From NCBI GenBank assembly GCA_002342685.1, contig DDQN01000045.1, positions 4,887 through 39,383 of the forward strand: a DNA stretch of 34,497 bases, in the 5' to 3' direction. Below, piece after piece: positions 16,019 through 24,618 of the stretch. Position 1 is the first letter of the stretch. Each line of letters begins with the position of its first letter. This DNA is from Vibrio sp. UBA2441 (GTDB lineage: Bacteria > Pseudomonadota > Gammaproteobacteria > Enterobacterales > Vibrionaceae). The notes below the pieces were generated by a model. The model did no database searches and was not told the origin of the DNA. It saw only the letters and a list, made by a program, of their open reading frames with translations. The translations under genes and the position numbers were made by a program.

Positions 16019-17155
16019 TTAGTAAAGTGAGTTTTTGTTTTCTTCGATGAATTTTTCATCAAGGCGACCATACATTTTATAATACGACCAAGCGGTATAA
16101 GACAAAATAATAGGCACGAAGATAGCCGCAACACCCGTCATGATCTGCAGGGTAAGTTCACTGGATGTGGAATCCCACATAGTTAAACTATGACTTGGTT
16201 CAAGACTAGACGGCATTACGAACGGAAACATGGTAAATCCAGCAGTCAAGATTACCCCTGCAGCGGTTAAACTTGCCGCTAGAAAAGCTAATCCAGCCTT
16301 TTCTATGCGCGTTGCCAAAATAGCGATAAGTGGCATCACCGCACCCAGCGCTGGCGCTATCCACATCAGTGGATAATTTTCAAAATTAACCATCCAGGCT
16401 CCTGCTTCGCGAATAACCTCTTTGTTTAATGGGTTAGACGCAGCCAGAGTATCGATTTCGCCTTGAATCACATAACCATCAATGCCCTGAATCCAGAAGC
16501 CAGCAACGACAAACAGAACGGTTACTGCCAGCGCCACAAACTGTGTGATTGCACGTGCGCGAGAATATACCGGCCCTGTTGTCTTCATCTGCAACCACGT
16601 TGTTCCCATAAGCAAGAACATGCTTAAACTTACCAAGCCACATACGAGTGCAAATGGGTTCAGCAGCCCAAAGAACGAACCATGATAACTCGACATCATC
16701 AGTTCATTTAGCGTAAACGGAACGCCCTGAAGCAAGTTACCAAACGCTACACCAAATATAATTGGTGGTACGAAGCCAGATACGCTGATGGCAATATCCC
16801 AGCTATTACGCCACTTCTTATCTTCTATTTTTGAACGATAATCCAAGCCGAGCGGGCGTAACCATAAAGCGGCCAGCGTTAGAATCATTGCGAAATAAAA
16901 ACCAGAGAACGACGTGGCATAAACTAGAGGCCACGCTGCGAACAATGCACCACCAGCAGTCACCAACCAAACCTGATTGCCGTCCCAGTGCGGAGCAATT
17001 GAATTAATCATAATACGACGTTCAACGTCAGTTTTGCCTATAACAGGGATAAGTGCACCAACCCCCATATCAAATCCATCGGCAATAGCGAAACCAATGA
17101 GCAGTACACCTACTAATGCCCACCAGATAAAACGCAACATTTCGTAATCAAACAT
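16019..17155 (-). CDS. cydB: Cytochrome bd ubiquinol oxidase subunit II
   Basis: Integral membrane subunit of the high-affinity quinol:oxygen oxidoreductase. The N-terminus (WWALVGVLLIGFAIADGFDMGVG) and the block SIAPHWDGNQVWLVTAGGALFAAWP are diagnostic. About eight to nine hydrophobic helices are apparent. A GGGAGAG-type ribosome binding site precedes ATG 17155, 15 bases after cydA. The 378 residues match the E. coli protein. Confidence 0.96.
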   Translation of the reverse strand: MFDYEMLRFIWWALVGVLLIGFAIADGFDMGVGALIPVIGKTDVERRIMINSIAPHWDGNQVWLVTAGGALFAAWPLVYATSFSGFYFAMILTLAALWLRPLGLDYRSKIEDKKWRNSWDIAISVSGFVPPIIFGVAFGNLLQGVPFTLNELMMSSYHGSFFGLLNPFALVCGLVSLSMFLLMGTTWLQMKTTGPVYSRARAITQFVALAVTVLFVVAGFWIQGIDGYVIQGEIDTLAASNPLNKEVIREAGAWMVNFENYPLMWIAPALGAVMPLIAILATRIEKAGLAFLAASLTAAGVILTAGFTMFPFVMPSSLEPSHSLTMWDSTSSELTLQIMTGVAAIFVPIILSYTAWSYYKMYGRLDEKFIEENKNSLY

Positions 17156-17170
17156 TGTCTTCTCTCCCTC

Positions 17171-18757
17171 TTACGCTTCTACTTGACGGTTAACTTTATC
17201 TTGCTCAGTGTCACCATTCTGTTCAAAGTGATAACGTCCTGTCTTTAAGCTACTTGGGCCCTTACGTGCAAATTTCACCATCAAATATGCTTCGGCAATT
17301 AAAAACACTGTATATAATGCAATGATCGCAAATATCGAGATCCATAAGTCGCTTTCGGACAATGAGGACACGGCAACACTCACAGGTAATATCTCACCTA
17401 CAGCCCATGGTTGACGCCCATACTCAGCCACAAACCAACCCATTTCGATGGCAATCCAAGGTAGTGGGATAGCAAATAAAGCGGCTTTTAATATCCATGG
17501 CTTGTGTTCGATTTTTTGTCGGCATGTCTGCACAAATGCGGCACCGAAAACAAACAACATAATAAATCCACAACCGACCATGATGCGGAATGCCCAGAAT
17601 AGAGGCCATACTGTTGGAATAGAGTCATCTACTGCGGACTGAATCTGTTCTTCAGTTGCATCGACAACATTGTCTGTGTAACGCTTAAGCAGCAAGCCAT
17701 AACCTAGGTCAACTTTAACGTCATCAAATGCTTTAATGTTCTGCTCGGACTTGTCACCGGCACGAAGTTTTTCCAAAAGTCCATACGCGTACATACCATT
17801 ACGGATGCGCTGTTCATGCTCCAGTTTCAGGTCAGTTAAGCCTGTTACCTGAGTGTCAAAAGAACGAGTCGCTATAATCCCCATCATATATGGGATCTTA
17901 ATGGCGTAATCGGTGTGCATTGTCTCTTGGTTTGGAATACCCAAAACAGTAAACGACGCAGGCGCTTCTTCTGTATGCCATTCAGCTTCTATTGCAGCTA
18001 GTTTCACTTTCTGCACATCACCTAATTCATAGCCGGATTCATCTCCAAGTACTATGACCGAGAGTATTGAAGCCATACCAAAAGAAGCGGCGATTGCAAA
18101 TGAACGACGAGCAAACGCAACATCTCGACCTTTTAACAGGTAGTATGAACTGACGCCAAGAATGAACATCGCTCCGCACGTATAACCAGAGGCTACCGTA
18201 TGAACAAATTTAACCTGAGCTACAGGGTTTAGAACAACCTCTGCAAAACTGACCATTTCCATACGCATGGATTCGAAGTTAAATTCTGCACCGACTGGGT
18301 TTTGCATCCAGCCATTCGCAACGAGTATCCAAAGTGCTGAGAAGTTTGAGCCTAGGGCAACCAACCAAGTAACCGCCAGGTGTTGGCGTTTAGACAGTCG
18401 ATCCCAGCCAAAAAAGAACAGGCCAACAAATGTAGATTCGAGGAAAAATGCGACTAAAGCTTCAATAGCAAGCGGGGCACCGAAAATATCGCCTACATAA
18501 TGAGAATAGTAGGACCAGTTGGTACCGAACTGAAATTCCATGGTTAAGCCAGTAGCGACACCAAGGGCAAAGTTAATACCGAACAGCTTACCCCAGAACT
18601 TGGTCATGTCCTTGTAGATTTGCTTGTCGGTCATGACATAAAGGGACTCCATGATGGCGAGCAAAAACGCCATACCCAAAGTCAGTGGAACAAATAAAAA
18701 GTGATACATCGCTGTAAGAGCGAACTGAAACCGCGACAGATCGACTAAGTCAATCAT
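17171..18757 (-). CDS. cydA: Cytochrome bd ubiquinol oxidase subunit I
   Basis: Haem-bearing catalytic subunit that oxidises ubiquinol and reduces oxygen to water in the inner membrane, used at low oxygen. His19 of TAMYHFLF is the conserved haem ligand, and other family blocks (GINFALGVATGLTMEFQFGT, WFVAEYGRQPWAVGE) are intact. The periplasmic Q-loop region is full length. I start at ATG 18757 (528 residues) behind AAAGGAG. The frame extends to 18805, but that part has no family counterpart. Upstream, a promoter and two FNR-type boxes point to oxygen-dependent control. Confidence 0.96.
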   Translation of the reverse strand: MIDLVDLSRFQFALTAMYHFLFVPLTLGMAFLLAIMESLYVMTDKQIYKDMTKFWGKLFGINFALGVATGLTMEFQFGTNWSYYSHYVGDIFGAPLAIEALVAFFLESTFVGLFFFGWDRLSKRQHLAVTWLVALGSNFSALWILVANGWMQNPVGAEFNFESMRMEMVSFAEVVLNPVAQVKFVHTVASGYTCGAMFILGVSSYYLLKGRDVAFARRSFAIAASFGMASILSVIVLGDESGYELGDVQKVKLAAIEAEWHTEEAPASFTVLGIPNQETMHTDYAIKIPYMMGIIATRSFDTQVTGLTDLKLEHEQRIRNGMYAYGLLEKLRAGDKSEQNIKAFDDVKVDLGYGLLLKRYTDNVVDATEEQIQSAVDDSIPTVWPLFWAFRIMVGCGFIMLFVFGAAFVQTCRQKIEHKPWILKAALFAIPLPWIAIEMGWFVAEYGRQPWAVGEILPVSVAVSSLSESDLWISIFAIIALYTVFLIAEAYLMVKFARKGPSSLKTGRYHFEQNGDTEQDKVNRQVEA

Positions 18758-18920
18758 AGTAACTCCTTTTGTGCCGAAAAATGACACTAATGCAAATTGC
18801 ACCAATCCTAAGCACTGGTTGCTAGCGAAAACATTAATGTAACGAACAGGTTACCATGTTAATGCTCTGTGCTTTTTTGGTTGATTTTTTGTTAAGTTTA
18901 ATCTAATATAGCTGCCGCTA

Positions 18921-18949
18921 ATATTACTTCCAATTGAATACGGATTCAA
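18921..18949 (-). promoter_or_regulatory. Candidate sigma70 promoter of cydABX-ybgE
   Basis: On the minus strand, TTGAAT (18949-18944), a 17-base spacer, then TAATAT (18926-18921). Matches are 4/6 and 5/6 to consensus with ideal spacing. The start would be near 18914. Confidence 0.55.
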
Positions 18950-18973
18950 AGATTATTTCCGGTTTATTTCGCT

Positions 18974-18987
18974 TTGATTTAAATCAA
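18974..18987. promoter_or_regulatory. FNR box (perfect consensus)
   Basis: TTGATTTAAATCAA matches the FNR consensus TTGAT-N4-ATCAA at every specified base. It is centred about 66 bases upstream of the predicted cydA transcription start. Confidence 0.75.
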
Positions 18988-19023
18988 TAGATCGAGTTTG
19001 ATTTGTGCTTGGCGCCCGGATAA

Positions 19024-19037
19024 TTGATATGGGTCAA
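19024..19037. promoter_or_regulatory. Second FNR-type box
   Basis: TTGATATGGGTCAA matches 9 of the 10 specified bases of the FNR consensus. Its centre is exactly 50 bases from the centre of the first box. Confidence 0.5.
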
Positions 19038-19170
19038 GTTATATACAGCTAAGTATAACCAGATGGAATATAAATCGAGTTACAAATAACCATTTTTATT
19101 TCAGAACTATCTGTAAATTTAGTTAATATATTTACTAATATGTGACGTGGGATGTTTTCGAAATGATTCG

Positions 19171-19202
19171 AAATGGCCAAACGTTTAGGAGTTTGGCCAT
19201 TT
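19171..19202 (-). terminator. Hairpin after ruvB
   Basis: Perfect 12-bp inverted repeat AAATGGCCAAAC (19171-19182) / GTTTGGCCATTT (19191-19202) with an 8-base loop, 12 bases past the ruvB stop. The minus-strand tail is weak (ATTTCG), so termination is likely but not textbook. Confidence 0.55.
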
Positions 19203-19214
19203 TATTAGCGTGAT

Positions 19215-20228
19215 TTAGTCGTCTGTTCGAATGAGGCCAAAGTGCAAATAAGCGCGGTTAGTCGCAATTCGTCCCCTTGGCGTTCTTTGCAGATACCCTT
19301 GTTGAATTAAGTACGGCTCTAGTACATCTTCAATGGTGTCTTTCTCTTCACCAATAGCAGCAGCAAGGTTATCCAAGCCAACTGGTCCACCTGAAAATTT
19401 TTCTATGATTGCCAGAAGAAGTTTTCTATCCATATAATCAAAACCCTGACTATCAACATCAAGCATATCAAGTGCCTTGTCTGCGACGTCCGCTGATATA
19501 TGTCCGTCACCTTTTACTTCGGCATAATCTCTTACTCGCCTTAACAGACGATTGGCGATTCGGGGTGTACCTCGAGCTCGCCTTGCAACTTCCAATGCAC
19601 CAGCAGGCTCCATCGATAATTCCAGGCAACTTGCACTACGTTGAACAATATGTTGTAAGTCTTCAACTTTATAGTATTCAAGGCGCTGTACTATCCCGAA
19701 ACGGTCCCTCAAAGGCGAGGTCAGTGAACCAGCCCGAGTTGTCGCGCCAATTAAGGTAAAAGGAGGTAGATCTATTTTGATTGATCGGGCTGCGGGCCCT
19801 TCACCAATCATAATATCCAACTGGTAATCTTCCATCGCCGGATACAGTACTTCCTCGACCATTGGGCTAAGTCGATGGATCTCATCGATAAACAATACGT
19901 CATTTTCTTCTAGGTTGGTCAGCAGTGCTGCCAAATCGCCCGCTTTTTCTAGTACTGGACCGGATGTGGTACGGATATTTACTTCCATCTCATTAGCAAC
20001 GATATTTGCCAACGTGGTTTTACCCAAACCGGGAGGCCCAAATATAAGCAGGTGATCAAGTGCTTCGTTTCGCATCTGAGCTGCTTTTATGAAGATCTCC
20101 ATTTGACTGCGAACATGATCCTGACCTTGATAGTCGGCCAATTTTTTTGGCCGAATAGCGCGATCGATGACGTCTTCATCTTTAAAAACAGGATTTTCAG
20201 GTGCGATTAGGCGATCAGCTTCAATCAT
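19215..20228 (-). CDS. ruvB: Holliday junction branch migration ATPase RuvB
   Basis: AAA+ motor that drives branch migration with RuvA. The Walker A motif GPPGLGKT is at residues 64-71, and Walker B is in VLFIDEIHRLSP. Sensor residues lie in LIGATTRAGSLTSPLRDRFG. The C-terminal winged helix contains IEKFSGGPVGLDNLAAAIGEE. It starts at ATG 20228, 30 bases after ruvA, and has the normal length of 337 residues. Confidence 0.97.
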   Translation of the reverse strand: MIEADRLIAPENPVFKDEDVIDRAIRPKKLADYQGQDHVRSQMEIFIKAAQMRNEALDHLLIFGPPGLGKTTLANIVANEMEVNIRTTSGPVLEKAGDLAALLTNLEENDVLFIDEIHRLSPMVEEVLYPAMEDYQLDIMIGEGPAARSIKIDLPPFTLIGATTRAGSLTSPLRDRFGIVQRLEYYKVEDLQHIVQRSASCLELSMEPAGALEVARRARGTPRIANRLLRRVRDYAEVKGDGHISADVADKALDMLDVDSQGFDYMDRKLLLAIIEKFSGGPVGLDNLAAAIGEEKDTIEDVLEPYLIQQGYLQRTPRGRIATNRAYLHFGLIRTDD

Positions 20229-20258
20229 TGTTTACTCTCTTTGCCTTAGACCTAACGT

Positions 20259-20879
20259 CTAGACCATGGATTTTAATGCTTCACGAATAACAGACTCACT
20301 AGACATATCTGGTTTCGCTACTTTTGAAACGACTTTAGATGCTTGCTGAGGTTTGTAGCCCAGTGCAATCAATGCACTAACCGCTTCATCTTCAGCATTC
20401 TGACTTATTTCACCGACAGGTGCACTATCAACAGGTGCGGCATCTGTAGCTGGTGTAAACAGATCACCTGCACCCCAGCCTTTCAAACGGTCTTTCATTT
20501 CTACCACTAAACGTTCAGCGGTTTTTTTGCCAACACCCGGTAACTTAACCAGAGTCGAAACATCTTCCCTTTCCACACATGATACAAACTGTGCAGCGGT
20601 CATACCGGACAAAATAGCCAATCCTAGTTTAGGTCCAACACCATTCGCTTTAATCACTTCTCGGAATAATGCTCGCTCTTTAACTGTGTTAAAACCATAT
20701 AACAGTTGTGCATCTTCACGTACAACAAAATGGGTATAAACAACCGCTTCCTGGCCGATTTCTGGTAACTCGTAAAAACAGCTCATTGGCATCTGTACTT
20801 CATAGCCAATTCCGCTCACTTCAATAAGCAATTCTGGTGGCTGTTTTTCTATAAGAATTCCACGAAGGCGTCCAATCAC
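20259..20879 (-). CDS. ruvA: Holliday junction branch migration protein RuvA
   Basis: Tetrameric junction-binding protein that loads RuvB. The N-terminal OB domain (MIGRLRGILIEKQPPELLIE) is followed by two helix-hairpin-helix motifs (KANGVGPKLGLAIL and VKLPGVGKKTAERLVVEM). A flexible acidic linker leads to the RuvB-binding C-terminal domain (AVSALIALGYKPQQASKVV). It starts at GTG 20879 behind AGGAAA. A LexA-type box lies about 50 bases upstream. The 206 residues fit the family. Confidence 0.97.
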   Translation of the reverse strand: MIGRLRGILIEKQPPELLIEVSGIGYEVQMPMSCFYELPEIGQEAVVYTHFVVREDAQLLYGFNTVKERALFREVIKANGVGPKLGLAILSGMTAAQFVSCVEREDVSTLVKLPGVGKKTAERLVVEMKDRLKGWGAGDLFTPATDAAPVDSAPVGEISQNAEDEAVSALIALGYKPQQASKVVSKVAKPDMSSESVIREALKSMV

Positions 20880-20911
20880 GTTTTAATTTCCTAATTTTTT
20901 ACAATTTCAGC

Positions 20912-20941
20912 ATAATAATTAATTACTGGACAAATATCCAG
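20912..20941 (-). promoter_or_regulatory. ruvAB promoter with LexA-type (SOS) box
   Basis: CTGG-ACAAATAT-CCAG (20926-20941) matches the CTG-N10-CAG LexA box and has the same CTGG/CCAG arms I recall for the E. coli ruvAB operator. It overlaps a plausible -35 (TGGATA, 20940-20935), which is 17 bases from a -10 (TATTAT, 20917-20912). Confidence 0.75.
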
Positions 20942-20983
20942 TGCATTGCTCATTTAACCTCAACAGTTACAAGTCATTGTGAA

Positions 20984-21505
20984 CTAGCGATACCGGCCTT
21001 TTTTTGCACTGGTCGCTTTACCAGCCAATGCAATGAGTGTTTTATTGGTATTTGCATGACAAATGGCGACACCCAATGCGTCTGCGGCATCAGCCTGTGG
21101 CTTAGATGGCAGTTTCAACATGCTCATCACCATATGCTGAACCTGAGCTTTGTCCGCCCCACCCGTTCCTACCACCGCTTGTTTAATAAGCCTGGCTGCA
21201 TACTCATAGACTGGCAGGTCCGCATTCACGGCAGCAACTATGGCACTTCCTCTCGCCTGGCCTAACTTCAAAGCAGAATCCGCATTTTTGGACATAAAAA
21301 CCTGTTCAATGGCGAAATCATCAGGTTGAAACTGAGTAATGATTTCAGTTACTCCTGCATAAATCTGCTTCAAACGTCCGGGTAAGTCACCCTCAGACAT
21401 ACGTATGCACCCACTACCAAGATATTGCAGGTGTCTGCCTTCCTGACGTATTACGCCATAGCCTGTGATGCGTGAGCCGGGATCGATTCCCAAAATAATG
21501 GACAT
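20984..21505 (-). CDS. ruvC: Crossover junction endodeoxyribonuclease RuvC
   Basis: Dimeric nuclease that resolves Holliday junctions. The four catalytic acidic residues are in place: D8 (GIDPGS), E67 (FAIEQVF), D139 and D142 (QADAADALG). The 173 residues are normal. A 104-base gap with a LexA-type box separates it from ruvA, so ruvAB has its own promoter. I see no LexA box in front of ruvC. A heptamer repeat array begins 49 bases upstream of its start. Confidence 0.97.
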   Translation of the reverse strand: MSIILGIDPGSRITGYGVIRQEGRHLQYLGSGCIRMSEGDLPGRLKQIYAGVTEIITQFQPDDFAIEQVFMSKNADSALKLGQARGSAIVAAVNADLPVYEYAARLIKQAVVGTGGADKAQVQHMVMSMLKLPSKPQADAADALGVAICHANTNKTLIALAGKATSAKKGRYR

Positions 21506-21534
21506 AAATACCTAAAGTTACAGTGATCGAAAAA

Positions 21535-21595
21535 TCGGTGACCGGTTATGGGGTTACCGATTACCGATTACCGATTACCGATTACCGATTACCGA
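21535..21595. repeat. Heptamer tandem repeat (TTACCGA x6)
   Basis: Six exact TTACCGA copies (21554-21595), read TCGGTAA on the minus strand. They are preceded by diverged units (CGGTGAC, CGGTTAT). The flank contains CGGTGACCGG, the palindrome core also seen at 8811-8820. It lies between the aspS terminator and ruvC. Confidence 0.95.
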
Positions 21596-21624
21596 TAATA
21601 AACATACCATCTCTTCTATAAACT

Positions 21625-21649
21625 AAAAATGCCCTTATAGGGCATTTTT
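21625..21649 (-). terminator. Rho-independent terminator of aspS
   Basis: Near-perfect palindrome: AAAAATGCCCT (21625-21635) / AGGGCATTTTT (21639-21649) with a 3-base loop, so a T run follows the stem on either strand. It lies 48 bases past the aspS stop. Confidence 0.92.
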
Positions 21650-21696
21650 ATTAGACGATAAATCTTCGCTTTGATTTGCTATACAGAAAAAGGGAT

Positions 21697-23472
21697 TTAC
21701 TTCTCTTTTTCTTCAGCCAGTTTCACTGCAATTGCCAACTCTTCAAGTGCAGCCGGGTTAGCCAAACTTGGCGCATCTGTTAGCAAACAACCCGCAGTGG
21801 TTGTTTTAGGGAAAGCGATAACATCACGAATGTTCTCAGTTCCACACAGAAGCATAACCAAACGGTCAAGACCGAATGCAAGTCCAGCATGAGGTGGAGT
21901 ACCGTATTTAAGTGCATCAAGCAAGAAACCAAACTTCAGGCGTTGCTCTGTTTCTTCGATACCCAGGATATCAAATACTGTCGACTGCATTTCCGCATTA
22001 TGAATACGAACAGAGCCACCACCTACTTCATAGCCATTAATGACCATATCGTAAGCGTTAGAATTTGACCCAGCAGGATTTGCTTTAAGCTCTTGCGCTG
22101 TAACACCTAACGGCGATGTAAACGGGTGATGCATTGCATGCAAATTACCTTCGTCGTCTTCTTCAAACATAGGGAAGTCAACGACCCAAAGTGGTTTCCA
22201 CTCTGAAGTATCGGTAATTTCTAAATCGATACCTACTTTCAAACGTAGTGCACCCATCGCTTCCGCAACCGTGTGTGCTTTATCTGCACCAAACAAGATG
22301 ATGTCGCCCGATTCAGCACCGGTACGCTCTAGAAGAGAATTAATAATTTCTTCTGACAAGAACTTGGCCACAGGAGACTGAATGCCTTCCAGACCCGCTT
22401 CTTTGTCGTTGACCTTCATCCACGCCAAACCCTTCGCACCATAGATGCCTACGTATTTGCCGTACTCATCAATTTGTTTACGAGACAACTTAGCGCCACC
22501 CGGTACACAAAGAACCGCTACGCGACCTTTTTCATCGTTTGCCGGACCAGAGAAGACTTTGAATTCAACGTCTTTTACCAAGTCTGCAACATCCACTAAT
22601 TCTAATGGGTTACGTAAATCGGGCTTATCAGAACCGAAACGACGGATCGCCTCAGAAAATGGCATTACCGGAAATTCACCTAGGTCGACGTTAAGCAGTT
22701 CCTGCCACATCTCACGAATCATTGTCTCAGTAACATCTCGTACCTGATCCGCAGACATAAAAGAAGTTTCGATATCGATTTGAGTGAACTCTGGTTGACG
22801 ATCTGCACGTAAATCTTCATCACGGAAACATTTTACGATCTGATAATAGCGGTCAAAACCAGACATCATCAGCAACTGCTTAAACAACTGCGGAGATTGA
22901 GGAAGTGCGTAGAAACTACCTTTGTGAACACGGCTTGGCACTAGGTAATCACGTGCACCTTCCGGCGTTGCTTTGGTTAACACTGGTGTTTCGATATCTA
23001 AAAAGTCATTACTGTCTAAGAAACGACGAACAAAACTAGACGCTTTAGCGCGAAGTTTAATTCGATTGCTCATCTCTGGGCGGCGCAAGTCCAAATAACG
23101 GAACTTCAGGCGCTGCTCTTCAGTGTTGGTTTGGTTGAAGTCCAAAGGTAATGCGTCTGAACGATTAATAATCTCCAGACCTGTCGCTAGTACCTCTACT
23201 TCGCCCGTTATCATGTCTTTATTGATTTGGCTTTCAGGGCGAGCGCGAACTTCACCAGTGAACTTAATACAAAATTCGTTTCTTAGTTGGTTGGCAACTT
23301 CAAATACATCCTTCATATCCGGGTCTACTACTACCTGAACGATGCCTTCACGATCTCTCATATCAACAAAGATAAGACCGCCTAAATCACGACGACGGTT
23401 AACCCAACCGCAAAGTTCTACAGTTTGTCCTACAAGGGACTTGTTCAGGTGACCACAATACTGGGTACGCAT
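21697..23472 (-). CDS. aspS: Aspartate--tRNA ligase
   Basis: Class IIb aminoacyl-tRNA synthetase charging tRNA-Asp. An N-terminal OB anticodon-binding domain (residues 1-105) precedes the catalytic core. Motif 2 is seen in CFRDEDLRADRQPEFTQID and motif 3 in GLAFGLDRLVMLL. A bacterial-type GAD insertion lies between them. The 591 residues match the bacterial enzyme. ATG 23472 is preceded by GGGA, and a TATAAT-like -10 lies at 23553-23558 on the same strand. Confidence 0.97.
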   Translation of the reverse strand: MRTQYCGHLNKSLVGQTVELCGWVNRRRDLGGLIFVDMRDREGIVQVVVDPDMKDVFEVANQLRNEFCIKFTGEVRARPESQINKDMITGEVEVLATGLEIINRSDALPLDFNQTNTEEQRLKFRYLDLRRPEMSNRIKLRAKASSFVRRFLDSNDFLDIETPVLTKATPEGARDYLVPSRVHKGSFYALPQSPQLFKQLLMMSGFDRYYQIVKCFRDEDLRADRQPEFTQIDIETSFMSADQVRDVTETMIREMWQELLNVDLGEFPVMPFSEAIRRFGSDKPDLRNPLELVDVADLVKDVEFKVFSGPANDEKGRVAVLCVPGGAKLSRKQIDEYGKYVGIYGAKGLAWMKVNDKEAGLEGIQSPVAKFLSEEIINSLLERTGAESGDIILFGADKAHTVAEAMGALRLKVGIDLEITDTSEWKPLWVVDFPMFEEDDEGNLHAMHHPFTSPLGVTAQELKANPAGSNSNAYDMVINGYEVGGGSVRIHNAEMQSTVFDILGIEETEQRLKFGFLLDALKYGTPPHAGLAFGLDRLVMLLCGTENIRDVIAFPKTTTAGCLLTDAPSLANPAALEELAIAVKLAEEKEK

Positions 23473-23832
23473 AATGAAATTCCCAATCTCTCTATAAATT
23501 AGCTAAATGACGACAGATTAATTTTAATCTGTATAAGTAAATATACCGACCAATTATACTGCCAATGCAAACCCACATTTATACTCGGAATGCGGCCTAA
23601 AATCGACCTTTACAACAACTTTTTATTGTAATTTATGACAGTTTGAATGCATTAGGCTATAAAACCACCAGTTTCAGCGACTTTTCCACTGATTTCGATA
23701 TTGAACCAGCACTATTTGAGGTCAAATGGTATGGAAATACATAAGATCGCTCCGCCTTTGATGACAGCACCACTTTTTTTCCTTAAAATGTGCCCCCATT
23801 TTATACGCTTTGTTAGATAAGGCAGCTGTTCT
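23473..23832. promoter_or_regulatory. Divergent aspS-cmoA intergenic region
   Basis: 360 bases between divergent genes. On the minus strand TATAAT (23553-23558) is a likely aspS -10 without a clear -35. On the plus strand, TTATAC (23801-23806) is a weak candidate -10 for cmoA. A 47-codon plus-strand frame without an ATG (23601-23744) looks protein-like but unproven. I see no other structure. Confidence 0.5.
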
Positions 23833-24561
23833 ATGAGCAATCAAGACAACATATTCTCTTCTCCAATCGACAACATCGGAAATTTTTCCTTTGATGAACG
23901 TGTTGTAGAGGTGTTTCCTGACATGATTCAACGTTCAGTGCCCGGCTATAGCAATATTATTTCTGCCATAGGTATGCTTGCAGAGCGGTTTGTAAAACCC
24001 AACAGTACTGTTTATGACCTTGGTTGTTCACTCGGTGCAGCAACACTATCGATACGCCGCAATATCCATCAGGAAGGTTGTAAGATCGTTTCTATCGATA
24101 ACTCTAAAGCCATGGTTGAACGCTGCAAACTTCACGTCAACGCCTATCGCTCAGATACTCCGGTTGATGTGATTGAAGCTGATATTCGTGATGTTGCGAT
24201 TGAAAATGCAAGTATGGTTGTGCTTAATTTTACTCTGCAATTTCTTTCCCCTGAGGATAGGCAAAACCTGCTGGAGCGAATATATTCTGGCCTTCGTCCC
24301 GGTGGTATTTTAATTCTCTCTGAAAAGTACGTCTTTGATGACGAAAAATCGAATGAACTACTTGTCGATTTGCACCACGATTTCAAACGCGCAAATGGTT
24401 ACAGTGAACTGGAAATAAGTCAAAAACGCAGTGCAATTGAAAATGTGTTGATCCCAGACTCTATACCTCAACACAAACAACGTTTAAGCAGCATTGGCTT
24501 CTCCAGCGTCGAGCTCTGGTTCCAGTGTTTTAATTTTGGCTCCATGTTTGCGATAAAGTGA
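23833..24561 (+). CDS. cmoA: Carboxy-S-adenosyl-L-methionine synthase
   Basis: Converts SAM and prephenate to carboxy-SAM, the donor used by CmoB to make cmo5U at the wobble position of tRNA. Class I methyltransferase fold with the SAM loop VYDLGCSLGAA (D62 to G68). The family N-terminus SPIDNIGNFSFDERVVEVFPDMIQRSVPGY is intact. AAGG precedes ATG 23833. The 242 residues are normal. cmoB follows after 147 bases that are mostly heptamer repeat. Confidence 0.96.
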   Translation: MSNQDNIFSSPIDNIGNFSFDERVVEVFPDMIQRSVPGYSNIISAIGMLAERFVKPNSTVYDLGCSLGAATLSIRRNIHQEGCKIVSIDNSKAMVERCKLHVNAYRSDTPVDVIEADIRDVAIENASMVVLNFTLQFLSPEDRQNLLERIYSGLRPGGILILSEKYVFDDEKSNELLVDLHHDFKRANGYSELEISQKRSAIENVLIPDSIPQHKQRLSSIGFSSVELWFQCFNFGSMFAIK

Positions 24562-24571
24562 TTAAGGTCAT

Positions 24572-24609
24572 GGGTCTTGGGTCTTGGGTCTTGGGTCTTG
24601 GGTCTTGGG
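24572..24609 (+). repeat. Heptamer tandem repeat (GGGTCTT x5)
   Basis: Five exact GGGTCTT units (24572-24606) plus a final GGG give six G-triplets with 4-base loops, a canonical G-quadruplex pattern on the coding strand. It starts 10 bases after the cmoA stop. Confidence 0.95.
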
Positions 24610-24618
24610 ATTATTGAA

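Larger units (their letters stand above)
18758..19170 (-). promoter_or_regulatory. cydA upstream control region and leader
   Basis: About 410 bases with no gene. From cydA outward it holds: an imperfect leader hairpin (18832-18864, arms CATTAA.GTAAC / GTTAC..TTAATG), a promoter (18921-18949), two FNR-type boxes (18974-18987 and 19024-19037), and an ArcA-like half-site AGTTAATATA (19121-19130). The predicted transcript has a leader of roughly 155 bases. Confidence 0.65.

Noticed and set aside
15913..16134. 73-codon minus-strand frame between ybgE and cydB
   Set aside because: It is out of frame with, and overlaps, cydX and the end of cydB, which explain the sequence.
23722..23931. Minus-strand 69-codon frame overlapping the cmoA start
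   Set aside because: Antisense to the well-supported cmoA N-terminus; composition not protein-like.
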